This document shows positions 1-11,634 of a stretch of DNA of 64,000 nt, in pieces (position 1 is the first letter of the stretch; the number at the start of each line of letters is the position of its first letter). A program made the position numbers and the translations under genes. The notes below the pieces were generated by a model. The model was not told the origin of the DNA. It was given only the letters and a program-made list of their open reading frames with translations, and ran no database searches. The stretch spans positions 120,883,043 to 120,947,042 of the forward strand of contig CM043960.1 of NCBI GenBank assembly GCA_014529385.2, read 5' to 3'. The DNA is from Adiantum capillus-veneris (taxonomy: Eukaryota; Streptophyta; Polypodiopsida; Polypodiales; Pteridaceae).

Positions 1-440
1 ATCTCGCGCTCTAATCGTATGCAAGCATGTGACCAATGGCTAAAATCAAGCCAATGCAAGATCTCGCGTGTGAATGGGCTCTAACTAATGTAATCTTGTC
101 AATATTAGGGCCACAAATGAATCTCTACAACAAATGGGGGTCAAATGTGGTCAAGCGTGGAATCTGCTATCAAATCTTGCCAAAATTAAATAATGCACAT
201 GAATAGGCTCTAAAGCTCATCAACTGGCCAAATGTAGACCAGAATCAGAATCCATGTAGGAACATAGTCTATGCGTGCAATCTGGCTCAAATATGGTGTA
301 ATCGAACAAAATCTGGCAAAATTGAACTCTCCGAGCGTATCTACTCCAAATGTGCCTAATTATGCGTAAGTGCATGAGAACATGGCGTGTACGAGATGTG
401 CGATGGGCGTGAGAAGCAAGGAGAAGATACAAAAAAGAGA
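1..440. other. Intergenic DNA, no gene seen
   Basis: Mixed-composition DNA. Short open frames are present but none has a recognisable motif or a repeated partner in the window. I see nothing functional here. Confidence 0.6.
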
Positions 441-1010
441 AATGCAATTATTTTTGTTTTTTTAGTTTTTTGGGAAAGAAACAAATAAATACATGATTTT
501 TTCCCAAAATAAATAAAACACAAAAAAAGGAAAGATAAAAATGCTCAAAAGGAAGATTAATAAAAAGATTTTTTTTTTTGCTTTTCACAAGTTCTTTGGT
601 TTTTTCTTTCAATAAAGTTTTTTCTTTTTTTTTCAAATTTTTGATCTTTTAATGTATTTTTGTTTTTTTTTTGAAATTTTCTATAATTTACTTTGATTTT
701 ATTGATTTTTTTGGTGAATTATTTGTTTTTTTCTCACTTTTGGGTTTTTTTTTTCTTTTTAAAATTTAGCCTTTTTTGGGTTTTATTGTTTTTTTTTTTT
801 GTGTTTTAAATTGATTTTTTGGATTTTTAAAGGATTTTGTGGGGTTTTGAAGATTTTTCTATTTTTTTTTTTTTTTTTTTTTGAGGTTTGTTTTAAAAAA
901 AAAATTTAAAATATAATGAAATAAAATCAAAATTAATTAAATTTCAAATGAAATTGAAATCAAATAAAAAATGAATGAAATAAAATGAAATTTAAAATAA
1001 AAATGAAATA
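441..1010. repeat. T-rich low-complexity tract
   Basis: Dominated on the + strand by long T runs broken by G or A, then by A-rich DNA after about 895. The lysine-rich frames on the other strand are only a by-product of composition. Confidence 0.85.
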
Positions 1011-1191
1011 AAACTAAACTTCACAAAAAGTTAACACAAACCCAGAAAAAGAGAAGCTGTTCTGGTAACCTGGGAGGCGTGCTTTGCGTGGAGTTGTAGC
1101 GAGAGAGCTCGAGTGATGGGGCCGATGTGTAGAGGAAAAATAGGGGGCGGGGTTCACGGGTGTCGGGCGAAACAAGGGGAGGAGGGGGGTC

Positions 1192-1410
<219 letters not shown>

Positions 1411-3142
1411 CGTCACAGAGAGGCAGAGACCTCTCAATTTTTTTCTTTTTTTGATGTGTGTGTGTGTGTGTGCACGCTTGCATGCATGGGTGGTGTTCAA
1501 AGTGAATGTGTGTGTAAGAGTGTGTGCACGTGGATGAGTGAGTGTTTTATTTTGGGGTTTGTTTTTTAATTCTCTCTTTTTTTGTTTTGTTTTTCTCTCT
1601 TTTTATTATTCTTTTCTCTGTTGTTTTTTATTTTTGTATAATTTTTTTGTTTGAAAATGCTTTTTTTGGGGGGGGGGGATAAATTTAAAAAATAAGAAAA
1701 CAAAAATAAAAAGATTTTTATAAAAATAGAGTAAAAATTTAAACAAAAATAAAAAATCCATACAAAAAATAAAAAATGTGCTAAAAATAGGAAAAAGAGG
1801 GAAAAAGGATGCATAACCTATGTGTGTATGTGTGTGTGTGAGGTGTGATTTTATTTTTTAAAATATTTTTTTCTAAAATAGAAACTACATAAAAAATAGC
1901 AAAAAATAGCCAAAAAATTAAAGAGAATTCAAGGAGTTTCAGAGCTTGCTATGAATTGACATTTTCCATCAAGATTTTTTGTTTTCAGTATTTTTTGGGA
2001 TAAAAATTAGTAATTTTAGGCAATAAGTTAGCAAAAAAAGCTAAAAAAGTACAAAAATAGCCAAGAAATTACCAAGAAATTTCTAAACATTATGCACCCA
2101 AATCAACTCATTTTGTAGCAATTAACCATGTAATCACATCATTCAATCAATCATTTATCAATCTGCTAATCAAATTTGAACCGTTTTTTCTTGTTTGACT
2201 CAAATTTGACCCAAAAATTTGTCTAGTTAATGGTTTAATTAGAAACTTTTTGCACATTGGTCCAATGCTCACAATCAAGTTTACATTCGTAGCATCTCAT
2301 TTGCACATCAATTCACTCATTCAAATGAATTTCAAAGTGTGTAAACATGCACAATGATCACACACTTAACAAGCTTACACACATATAATTTTATCGCAAT
2401 TTGGACAGCATAACAATGCAATTTTCATACTCAAAACCATTTACCATACTCAGTTGAACAATCACAAACAGGCGCTTGCTTCACCTCAATCAATTGGCAT
2501 CAAAATTGCCATACATTTGCACTCATATGTGTGTCCTTTGCCTACACATAGGCACATACGAATACACACAAAATTGCATGAACTTTGGTGTGCATAATCT
2601 TCAATAAAAACCTGCACCTAAATCATAAATTGAGTGAGTTAGTGCACTCAAAATCACATCAAGATTTGTGTTGAATTCCAACTCTAATGACGCCTACACA
2701 CATGTGTGTGTACATAGCAACTGCTTCGTCCATAGTTTACCTACACAACCAATCACAAAAAACTTATGTGTAGCATCAAATCCATGAAATTTACACACAT
2801 TTTATCAATGAGCACAACATCCAATGCTTGATTTGTCAATGCACAACATTAAAATCACAAGCAATCTTAACGAGTAATTATAGAGAATAATTAGTGAAAA
2901 TCCCTTAATTACACACTACAAATCTACATGAAATTTCTGCAATTTTCTTTCAAAAAGAGTGATTTCCAAGCCTCTATTTAAGAACACACACATGTCTAGC
3001 ACACAAATTGTTAGTAATTTAGTCGTAAATTAGTAGATCAATTAGTGAAAAAGAGGAAAAAATATGAAAAATACACACATATTCTTTTAACTAAATATCA
3101 TCACCAATCAACCATTCACCATCACCTATACCTAACCGAAAA
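1411..3142. other. AT-rich intergenic DNA
   Basis: About 1.7 kb without a credible gene. From 1560 to 2080 it is T- or A-rich with recurring 'aaaaatagc'-like words. From 2080 to 3140 it has many scattered ACACA/TGTGTG words and is stop-rich in all frames. A TATTTAAG word at about 2974 could be a TATA box of a decayed LTR, but nothing else supports that. Confidence 0.55.
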
Positions 3143-3454
3143 CCTAAAATAAGGTTAATAACACTTGAAACTGTAGACATATGGGGATTGGAAGTTGACA
3201 CTCTAATTCAAAACATGACCATAAAGGAAGGACTACCATTGTTGGATTTAGAAGGATATGACTTGATAGACACAAAACCTCTAAAGCATATACCTACCGA
3301 CAACCCAAGGCTTGGAGTCTATTGTTAGGAGGACAACAATGTTATGGACTTGGTGGTGACTGCACAAACCAAGACAACCAATGTCCTTGAAAATCATGTA
3401 TATTTTCAAGATAAAGGAGAAGGGTTTAGCGAGCCTTCTCGTCCACCTATTTAG
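3143..3454 (+). pseudogene. Broken coding-like fragment, family not recognised
   Basis: One frame stays open from 3143 to 3454 apart from a single TAG at 3326-3328, giving about 103 codons with ordinary protein-like composition (for example LETVDIWGLEVDTL, then EGYDLIDTKPLKHIP). There is no usable start codon, and a stop ends it at 3452-3454. Composition and length suggest an exon or a piece of a retrotransposon polyprotein. I recognise no domain, and it has no second copy in the window. It lies just upstream of the pyrimidine-rich repeat array. Confidence 0.35.
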
Positions 3455-3672
3455 GGATTGTTATAACAATAATTTTGTTATGATGACTCCAAAGGAGACT
3501 GAAAAAACAAAATACCAGGGATACTCAATCTGAGAAGTCATTATGAGGTACCTGAAACATAACAAAACTTGGGGCCAAATGAGAGAGCCTATGGTAGCAT
3601 GGACAATTGATGAAACACAATATTTGACTCACACAATATCTTACAATTTTTCCTTGTTTTTAACTCCAATGT

Positions 3673-5100
3673 TACAAAAAGAAGAAACTTATCGCTGGCT
3701 CGGCTTCGTCGTCACATCTCTCGAAGGGCTTCTTCACGCCAGCTTCAGGATGGTATTTTTTTGTTATCTAAATTTTGTAGATGTGCTCATTGCGGCCCCT
3801 TCAAATGGCTAGATCCTTCAGGCCCTTTCTCTCCTTCTCTCTTCTTGCATTAAAGAGCAATGAGGCTCGCTCCCCTTTCTCTCTTTTCCAATCTCTCTCT
3901 ACATCTCCTTCAACTCTAAAAACGGAACCTCTCTCTTCTCATTTCTCTATAGGGTAGTGCCCTCTCTCTCCGATTATCCACACAGAGAGATATTTCTCTG
4001 TCTCTTTCTCCTCATTTGTCAACAGGGTCGAGACCTCCTCTCTACTCACTCTCGGCAGTCCCCCTCATTTAGGCAGCGATGCCCTTTCTCATCCTCAGTG
4101 TCATCAAGGCCAAGCCCTCCTCTCATTCTCTCCCAGGCCTCGTGTTGGTTTGCTACAGGGCAGAACCCTCTCTTGCTCTCTCTCTCTCTCCTACAACTCA
4201 TGCTCCATTCACAAGGCAAAGCCCTCTCTCTGCTCATCATGGTGACTCTCTCAAGCACCTGGGTCTCCTTCCCCACTCTTGGCAGCCTACAGAGATACAC
4301 CCCTCTCGACCTGGCCTGCTCAAGTTCTTATCACCCGCTTACTCTCGTTAATGGAGTTCCCTCTTGGCATGGCAACAAACAGTGGTGCCCCCTCTCAAGC
4401 TTGATCGTGGCTATGGCCTGGCTTGCTCCTACATCCTCCTCAAACTCGTGGAGCACACCCTTTCTACTCGAGTGTTCCCTCGCCACTCTCATGTCTTTTC
4501 CAGAGACCCGTAACCGCCCCTCAATGCTGCGTTTCACTTGCCCTGTGGGTGGTGGTTCTCCAATATCCTTAAGAAAAACATAATTATATACCTTAAATAA
4601 AAAAAACTCTTTGGTCTTGTTCATATGGAGCCATTGGACGAGCCTAGTCTTTTTCAAAACCTCCACGCTCCTTCGTACATACACACACCCACAATGCATG
4701 AGAACTAGGCCCAGTTATTGTCCTCTTCTCAAGCTCTCTTTTCTCTCTGTTCAATGCCTCCCATGCTAGTGAACATTCCAACATATGTACAAAAATGAGG
4801 TGCCTCCTCATAATGTATCTCATTTCCTTTATAGCAATCATCGTCCACAAGCAGCACTTCAAAAGTAACGTCATATTTTAGAACTATTTGCACTCTTCAT
4901 TTGAGCCTCTGGACCACCAAGAAACATAAAAGGTATGATTGCCTCGATGTCATCAAATTGAACATCTCCAAGATTCTTCTCTTTAGGCATAATGCCATAA
5001 TAGGTGCAGCGTCTTCATTGCCTGTCAAAACAAACTCATCTTGGCAAATCAAGTGAGAGTATCATCAATGAAAATTTATAATAAAACAACCTTTCAAGCT
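3673..5100. repeat. Pyrimidine-rich repeat unit, copy 1 plus 3' flank
   Basis: Begins with the word shared by all three copies (tacaaaaagaagaaacttat) and runs through a CT-rich body with many 'cctctctc' words to about 4540. A flank follows (4545-5100) that is also found after copy 3, where about 185 bp of it is missing. The open frames in the body, some over 200 codons, are Ser/Leu-rich products of CT-rich DNA, and they are conserved only because the units were copied recently. On the minus strand a short stretch around 4920-5000 (KEKNLGDVQFDDIEAIIPF) is kept in both flanks and may be an exon remnant. Confidence 0.8.
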
Positions 5101-5275
5101 CGCTTCAAGTGCTCAATAGCTCATGCAAGTGTTCTCTTTCTCTATCCAAAATCCCCATGCTCTAGGCCAAAAAAAAAGTGCAACAGTGGCGTCTTGCGAG
5201 GAAAACTAGCCTGCTAGTGTCGAACCCACAACTTCGGTTAAGACCGATGCCTTATCCATTGGGCTATAGATGATG
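5101..5275 (-). repeat. tRNA-derived SINE-like fragment
   Basis: Read on the minus strand from 5275, the sequence has a tRNA-like A box (TAGCCCAATGGATAAGGC) and a B box (GTGGGTTCGA) at tRNA spacing. The anticodon loop is shortened to about four bases, so it cannot be a working tRNA. The body that follows (5113-5190) recurs at about 10019-10098 with few changes, as expected of an interspersed tRNA-derived element. Promoter boxes for RNA polymerase III are established for SINEs. The assignment here rests on these boxes plus one repeated body. Confidence 0.6.
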
Positions 5276-5377
5276 TGTGTTGAGAAATAAAACATAAAAA
5301 AATATGAACCACCAAGAAGCGGACAATGTGCAATCACACAAAGATGCAAACTACTAATCATCCCCTAGCCTTGCACT

Positions 5378-5515
5378 GATGACTTGACTTGACACTCCTA
5401 ATGATCCTTGATGAGGGCCTCAATGACCTCGAGTGGGTCTTTCCCAATGACCTAAAACACTCAGGTTCATTGAAGTTTACAGAGGGATTTATAGGCGCTT
5501 GGGTCCAAGTTTACA
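5378..5515. repeat. 140-bp interspersed repeat, diverged copy
   Basis: Matches 5672-5812 and 7328-7470 with shared words such as 'aatgatccttgatga', 'caatgacctaaaacactcag' and 'gcttgggtccaag'. The other two copies are the heads of repeat units 2 and 3. This one is more diverged and may mark the original unit boundary. Confidence 0.7.
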
Positions 5516-5520
5516 GGTAA

Positions 5521-5592
5521 AAGCTAGGCGAATAACAAGAGAACCCAGAACTCGGGTAAGACTGGTGCCTTATCCATTAGTGATAGCTAAAA
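5521..5592 (-). repeat. Second tRNA-like fragment
   Basis: On the minus strand it reads ATCACTAATGGATAAGGC, then a CAGTCTTACCC loop region, then TTCTGGGTTC. It resembles the tRNA-like head at 5187-5275 but has a weaker B box. It is probably another decayed SINE head. Confidence 0.45.
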
Positions 5593-7231
5593 GATATCAA
5601 GGAAAAATAGGTGAAAACAAATAAATCACTAGATAACAAAAGAATATAGAATAGACCCCCCTCTTAGAATGATAATGATGACCTGACTTGGCACTCGTAA
5701 TGATCCTTGATGACTCTCCAGTGACCTCAAGTGGGGCCCTCTCAATGACCTAAAACACTCAGGTTTGTGGAAGTTTACAGAGGGACGTATAGGTGCTTGG
5801 GTCCAAGTCTACATGCACATGCTAGGGTGGTGGCAATGAGTGGTGGCCAACCAAAATAAGTTTCTCACATAAAAGCATATCCCAAAAAAATTGGGCAAAA
5901 TGCGGTATAATGCAAATTTTCTTCTAAAGTGGAACAGGAAAAAAAAAACCCATTTAGGATGTAGGCTCTTTACTAGAGCACCTAGATGCTGCAAGCTGGT
6001 CCCACTGGGCGTGCCACTAATAGATATTTTTCTATGGCCAGGCCATGGAGCAGACCAAGACCAAGAAAAACCTAGCAAACAAAAGAGCTCAAGCAATATG
6101 CTACGTTCACTCCCAAAACAAGAAGCCCAAACAATGTAAGTGTGACTAAATCAACTGCCAAAACATGCATCAAATTCTCTCTCTCTCTCTCTCTAACCCA
6201 CGCAATGCTCGGCCTGCATATACTTGTTCACACTCGAGAACAAAATCATGAGAAGACACTTATGCGTTTATTATGAAAAAGGGAGAGATAGAGAAAGAGA
6301 GACTGCAAGTGTTTGTTTTTTATGTGTTTTTATCAATCAACATAAGTTTACATCCAATGTTATGAGAAAAAGAAGAAACTTATCGATGGCTCGGCTCGTC
6401 GTCACATCTCCCCAAGGGCTTCTTCACGCCAGCTTTAGGATGGTATTTTTTCGTTATCTAAATTTTGTAGATGTGCTCATTTCGGCCCCTTCAAATGGTT
6501 AGCTCCTTCTCCCTTTCTCTCCTTCTCTCTTCTTGCATCGAAGAGCAATGAGGCTCGTTCCCCTTTCGCTCTTTTTCAATATCTCTCTACATCTCGTTCA
6601 ATTCTAAACAGGGAACCTCTCTCTTCTCGTTTCTCTACAAGGCAGCACCCTCTCTCTCCGATTACCCACACAGAGAGATATTTCTCTGTCTCTTTCTCTT
6701 CGTTTGTCAACAGGGTTGAGCCCTCCTCTCTACTCACTCTTGATAGCCCCCCTCATTTAGGCAGCGATTCCCTTTCTCATCCTCGGTGTCATCAAGGCCA
6801 AGCCCTCCTTTCATTCTCTCCCGGGCCTCGTGTCGGTTTTCTATAGGGCAGCGCCATCTCTCGCTCTCTCTCTCCTGCAACTCATGCTCCATTCACAAGG
6901 CAAAGCCCTCTCTCTACTCGTCATGGTGACTCTCTCAAGCACCTGGCTCTCCTTCCCCGCTCTCGGCAGCTTGCAGAGATACACCCCTCTCGACCTGGCC
7001 TACTCAAGTTCTCCTCACCCACTCACTCTCATTAATGGAGTTCCCTCTTGGCATGGCATCAAATGGTGGTGCCCCCTCTCAAGCTGGCTCGCGGCTATGG
7101 CCTGGCTCGCTCCTACATCGTCCTCAGCCTCGTGGAGCACACCCTTTCTACTCGAATGTTCGCTTGCCACTCTCATGTCTTTTCCAAAGACCCGTAAACC
7201 GCCCCTCAATGCGGCGTTTCACTTCCTCGCC
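5579..7231. repeat. 1.65-kb tandem unit, copy 2
   Basis: Starts at 'gtgatagctaaaagatatcaa' and ends where the same word begins copy 3. It contains the 140-bp repeat, a block at 5809-6140 nearly identical to 7465-7795, a (CT)n tract of about 20 bp at 6176-6194, and the CT-rich body of copy 1. The exact restart at 7232 shows a head-to-tail tandem duplication. Frames of 82-95 codons on both strands in the shared block are mirrored in copy 3 and have no recognisable domain. Confidence 0.85.
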
Positions 7232-7828
7232 ATCGGTGATAGCTAAAAGATATCAAGTAAAAATAGGTGAAAACAAGTAAATCACTAGATAAAAAGAAAA
7301 AATAGAACAATCCCCCCTCTTAGTATTATAATGATGACGTGACTTGGCACTTCTAAGGATCCTTGATGACTCTCCAATGACCTCAAGTGGGGCCCTCTCA
7401 ATGACCTAAAACACTCAGGTTTATGGAAGTTTCCAGAGGGATGTATAGGTGCTTGGGTCCAAGTCTACATGCACATGCTAGGGTGGTGGCAATGAGTGGT
7501 GGCCAACCAAAATAAGTTTCTCACATAAAAGCATATCCCAAAAAAATTGGGCAAAATGCGGTATAATGCAAATTTTCTTCTAAAGTGGAACAGGAAAAAA
7601 AAAACCCATTTAGGATGCAGGCTCTTCACTAGAGCACCTAGATGCTGCAAGCTGGTCCCACTGGGCGTGCCACTAATAGATAGTTTTCTATGGCCAGGCC
7701 ATGGAGCAGACCAAGACCAAGAAAAACCTAGCAAACAAAAGAGCTCAAGCAATATGCTACGTTCACTCCCAAAACAAGGAGCCCAAACAATGTAAGTGTG
7801 ACTAAATCAACTGCCAAAACATGCATCA

Positions 7829-7875
<47 letters not shown>

Positions 7876-9271
7876 ACCCACACAATGCTCGGCCTGCATA
7901 TACTCGTTCACACTCGAGAACAAAATCATGAGAAGACACTTATGTGTTTATTATGAAAGGGAGAGAGACAGAGAAAGAGAGACTGCAAGTGTTTGTATTT
8001 TATGTGTTTTTATCAATCAACATAAGTTTACATCCAATGTTACAAAAAGAAGAAACTTATCGATGGCTCGGCTTCGTCGTCACATCTCCCGAAGGGCTTC
8101 TTCACGCCAGCTTCAGGATGGTATTTTTTTGTTATCTAAATTTTGTAGATGTGCTCATTGCGGCCCCTTCAAATGGCTAGCTCCTTCTCCCTTTCTCTCC
8201 TTCTCTCTTCTTGCATTGAAGAGCAATGAGGATCGCTTTCCTTTCTCTCTTTTCCAATCTCTCTCTACATATCGTTCATTCTAAACAGGGAACCTCTCTC
8301 TTCTCGTTTCTCTACAGGGCAGTGCCCTCTCTCTCCGATTACCCACACAGAGAGATATTTCTCTGTCTCTTTCTCCTCGTTTGTCAACAGGGTCGAGCCC
8401 TCCTCTCTACTCACTCTCGGAAGTCCCCCTCATTCAGGCAGCAATGCCCTTTCTCATCCTCGGTGTCATCAAGGCCAAGCCCTTCTCTCATTCTCTCTCG
8501 GGCCTCGTGTTGGTTTGTTACAGGGCAGCACTGTCTCTCGCAATCTCTCTCCTGCAACTCATGCTCCATTCACAACGCAAAGCCCTCTCTCTGCTCGTCA
8601 TGGGGACTCTCTCAAGCACCTGGCTCTCCTTCCCCACTCTTGGTAGCCTGGAGAGATACACCCCTCTCAACCTGGCTTGCTCAAGTTCTCCTCACCCGCT
8701 CACTCTCGCTAATTGAGTTCCCTCTTGGCATGGCAACAAACGGTGGTGCCCCCTCTCAAGCTTGCCCGCAGCTATGGCCTGGCTCGCTCCTACATCCTCC
8801 TCAGACTCGTGGAGCACACCCTTTCTGCTCGAGTGTTCGCTCGCCACTCTCATGTCTTTTTCAAAGACACGTTACCCACCCTTGAATGTGGCGTTTCACT
8901 TCTCGTCTAGGTGGTGGTTCTTCTATATCCTTAAGAAAAACATAATTATATAGTTTAAATTAAAAAAATCTTTGGTCTTGTTCATATGGAGCCATTGGAC
9001 GAGCCTAGTCTTTTTCAAAGCCTCCACGCTCCTTCGTACATACACACACCCACAATGCATGAGAACTAGGGAAGTTATAGTTCTCTTCTCAAGCACAAAA
9101 GGTATGATTGCCTCGATGTCATCAAATTGAACATCTCCAAGGTTCTTCTCTTTAATCATAATGCCATAATAGGTGCGGCGCCATCATTGCCTGTCAAAAC
9201 AAACTCCTCTTGGCAAATCAAGTGAGAGTATCATCAATAAAAAATTATAAGAAAACAACCTTTCAAGCTAA
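7232..9271. repeat. 1.65-kb tandem unit, copy 3 plus flank
   Basis: Repeats copy 2 at an offset of about 1656 bp, growing to about 1680 after a (CT)n tract that is about 41 bp here (7834-7874) against 20 bp in copy 2. After 8905 it continues into the flank seen after copy 1, minus about 185 bp. The three copies fit unequal crossing-over between CT-rich units. Confidence 0.85.
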
Positions 9272-9731
9272 CCGCTTTACTTAGGCATGAGCTTTTTTGC
9301 GTGCTAGCATAACTATGCTATAGAAACACCCTTATAAAAATGCGCTAAAAAAAAGTAACCTACTGTGTACACTATTCATGCAGGTCGAACTAACCTAAAG
9401 AGCTTTCCAGGCAAAAAAGTAGGACACAACAAGTGCTCCTCTACTTCATTCCATTCGAGAGAGGGGTAACTAAAGAAGCACATAGGTTGGTTGGAGACCC
9501 TAAACGAAGCCTTTGGCCTTTATTTGCTTTGCGAACTAACAAATCTTATTTGTTTTTTTTTTGTTTTCCCTCTTTTTTTTGCATTATAATATATGATTTC
9601 GCGGTGGTTTACGTAGGGTCCTATCGACCCATAGAACTCTACGGAAAGTGTAGACGGAAGTACAGGAGTAGTGTTGACGGAGGGTGTTGGCATTTTTGTT
9701 TTCGCCGTTGTTTAATCACAAAACAATTTGA
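9272..9731. other. Possible mitochondrial-derived DNA upstream of nad7 fragment
   Basis: About 460 bp with composition unlike its neighbours and words such as 'gggtcctatcgacccatagaactctacgg'. It may be intron DNA carried in with the nad7 exon, but I cannot identify an intron type. A 101-codon open frame at 9433-9738 has no recognisable domain. Confidence 0.3.
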
Positions 9732-9864
9732 ATCATAGTACAACGTCTCAATGAAATGCCCAGTGGCACAATTAAAGATGATGATCGTAAGCTATGTCCT
9801 TTATCATGACCTTAAATGAAAAAATCCATGGAATCTCTAATTCACCATTTTAAACCTTATACAG
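9732..9864 (+). pseudogene. nad7: Nuclear copy of mitochondrial nad7 exon
   Basis: About 44 codons read IIVQRLNEMPSGTIK, then DDRKLCP, then MKKSMESLIHHFK-PYT. This is the well-known C-terminal region of plant mitochondrial NADH dehydrogenase subunit 7, a complex I subunit of the 49-kDa family. Two stops (TGA and TAA) interrupt the run where the protein has an Arg/Ser-rich turn (…CPPSRSRMK…). The match ends abruptly on both sides, so this is a transferred fragment, not a gene. The stops could be decay, or native sites of U-to-C editing in the source mitochondrion. Confidence 0.82.
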
Positions 9865-10018
9865 TAGTTTGGATTTTGAAGGTCTGCAGCCCGGCTTGGC
9901 TTCTTTCTTTGTAGCGAGGACGTTCCCTCATCGAGCGGAATTACTGTTCCCCACGTCTCCACAGGGCACGGCCTTTTTTTCATATCCCTAATTGCGGATG
10001 TTTCCGATAGTCATCTCA
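9865..10018. other. DNA between nad7 fragment and SINE body
   Basis: A short stretch with words such as 'gcccggcttggcttc' and 'gagcggaattactgttcccc'. It could continue the mitochondrial insert. No frame continues the nad7 protein. Confidence 0.3.
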
Positions 10019-10098
10019 ATAGCTCATGCAAGTGTTCTCTTTCTCTGTCCAAAATCCCCATGCTCTAGGCCCATAAAAAAAGTGCAACACCGCCATAG
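10019..10098 (-). repeat. Second copy of SINE-like body
   Basis: Matches 5113-5190 ('caatagctcatgcaagtgttctctttctct', 'ccaaaatccccatgctctagg') without a tRNA-like head. Two unlinked copies support a dispersed repeat. Confidence 0.6.
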
Positions 10099-10149
10099 TG
10101 GAACAAGTTTATCACGCATCTCTGGAAGGAGCACTTATTAACTTCATTG

Positions 10150-10760
10150 CAAACCAGGGGCTAGACCACCCATGATGAAACCAACACCTAAACCAAAAAC
10201 AGAGAATTTCCATGACTATTGATCAGATGAAAACTGGAAAAAACAGTGTCTTGAGCCAGATAAGAACCATAGACCAAGTGAGGCATATTGCTTATAATGT
10301 GGTCGCCAGGGCGGACATTTTCTAGATGATTGTCCAAGGAATCCATCCAATAAAGGGAAGGCCACCATAAATGTTGTTCAAATCATGCCAAGTACCTCAT
10401 TAAGGAGGAGCCTATGATTTTGATCCAAGTAGTTACTATAGCTTAAGCTAAGGGGAATAGACAAAAAAGTGTGAGTGGGTTAGATACACTCATCAAACCT
10501 TCAAAATACTCCATAAAAGAACAACGCAAATGATAGAATCTTAAAGAGAAAAACAAAGAAGGGAGATTGCAAAAAAAGTACAAAAGAATGTAGAGCAAAT
10601 GATGCATACATTATCATCAGAATTTAAAGAATTGAAACCAAGATCAGTAGGATCCGTATTGGAAGTCAAGATATATGAACCAATCAACACAGCCTTGGAA
10701 GCTTTTTAAGCGGGATCAAAATAGAAAAACCAGCAAAAATTAACACTAGATTGAACAAAG
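10150..10760 (+). pseudogene. gag remnant with zinc-knuckle-like motif
   Basis: A broken frame includes YCL*CGRQGGHFLDDCP at about 10290-10340: a Cys-x2-Cys…His-x4-Cys zinc knuckle with a stop between the two first Cys and one extra Gly before the His. Lys-rich broken frames follow, as is usual between gag and protease in gypsy elements. Confidence 0.6.
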
Positions 10761-11069
10761 GTAAACTACAAGATGATAACGAGTTGGAAAAAAATCTAGC
10801 AAATACTGATGCACGTAATCTAATATTTCTAGATAGTGAGGAGGGACTAGATGGAGTTCCCTTAGTTAACAAATATTGGCCAGACCACCTCTGGGAACAC
10901 GGCAAGGAAGTAAAAGATGGGATTCTGACTCTGAAATTAGCTCCGATCAAAGAAGTGTGACTAGATCAACCACCCGTGGAGCTAGATAAACAATCCTTAT
11001 ATGGAGATTGGGGGTCATAGCAATCTACTTAAGATATAACCACATATGTGCAAGGATATACAATCTACC

Positions 11070-11625
11070 ATGTAAAAGATGGGCTTAAAGGGGGTAACTC
11101 AAGAAAACCTAGATGAATTTCAAGACAAGGAAGTGTGGGCTAAAAATTTCAAGTCTGTACCCATGAACAAATCTGGGGATTATTGTGAGAGGAACAAAGG
11201 AACCATGATCCTTCCGGTACAATACATTGATGTAATGACCATGGCTATTTTGGACAGTGGAGCAGGCATTGCCATAGCAATGAAACTGTCTAGGAGGCTT
11301 GGGGAAAACCAGCAATTAGACAATCACACATGAAATTATAACTGGCAGACGAACATATTGAGAAACCAATGGGCTTACTAGAAAATGTGATAGTCAACTC
11401 GTGTGGAATTAACTATCAGCACACTTTTTCTATTGTAGATTTTGGGAAAAAAAACTCAATTATGAAATCATCTTGGGAAGACCTTTCATGAGACAAATAC
11501 AATTGATCCATGATTGGATGAATGATTATCTTTACCTAGAAGAGGTTGGGTCAATTACTTGGGTAAATTTGAAGGATCATTCTTATAAGGATGTTTTGAG
11601 GTCACCAATCTAGGAGTTAGATTCA
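11070..11625 (+). pseudogene. Retropepsin remnant
   Basis: The active-site segment MAILDSGAGIAIAM lies at about 11240-11285, in a frame open from 11079 to 11333. After a frameshift it continues with EKPMGLLENV, YEIILGRPFMRQ and IHDWMNDYLYLEE up to about 11600. The D-S-G-A triplet is the retropepsin catalytic motif, and the ILGRPF segment is the conserved strand near the end of the domain. It normally cuts the gag-pol polyprotein inside the virus-like particle. It is inactive here because of the frameshift. Confidence 0.75.
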
Positions 11626-11634
11626 AAAACCTCA

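Noticed and set aside
5187-5275. Functional tRNA gene
   Set aside because: The anticodon loop is shortened and the acceptor stem does not pair.
3957-8953. Long Ser/Leu-rich frames in the pyrimidine-rich units
   Set aside because: CT-rich DNA has few stops, and the frames shift between copies. Their similarity reflects recent duplication, not protein conservation.
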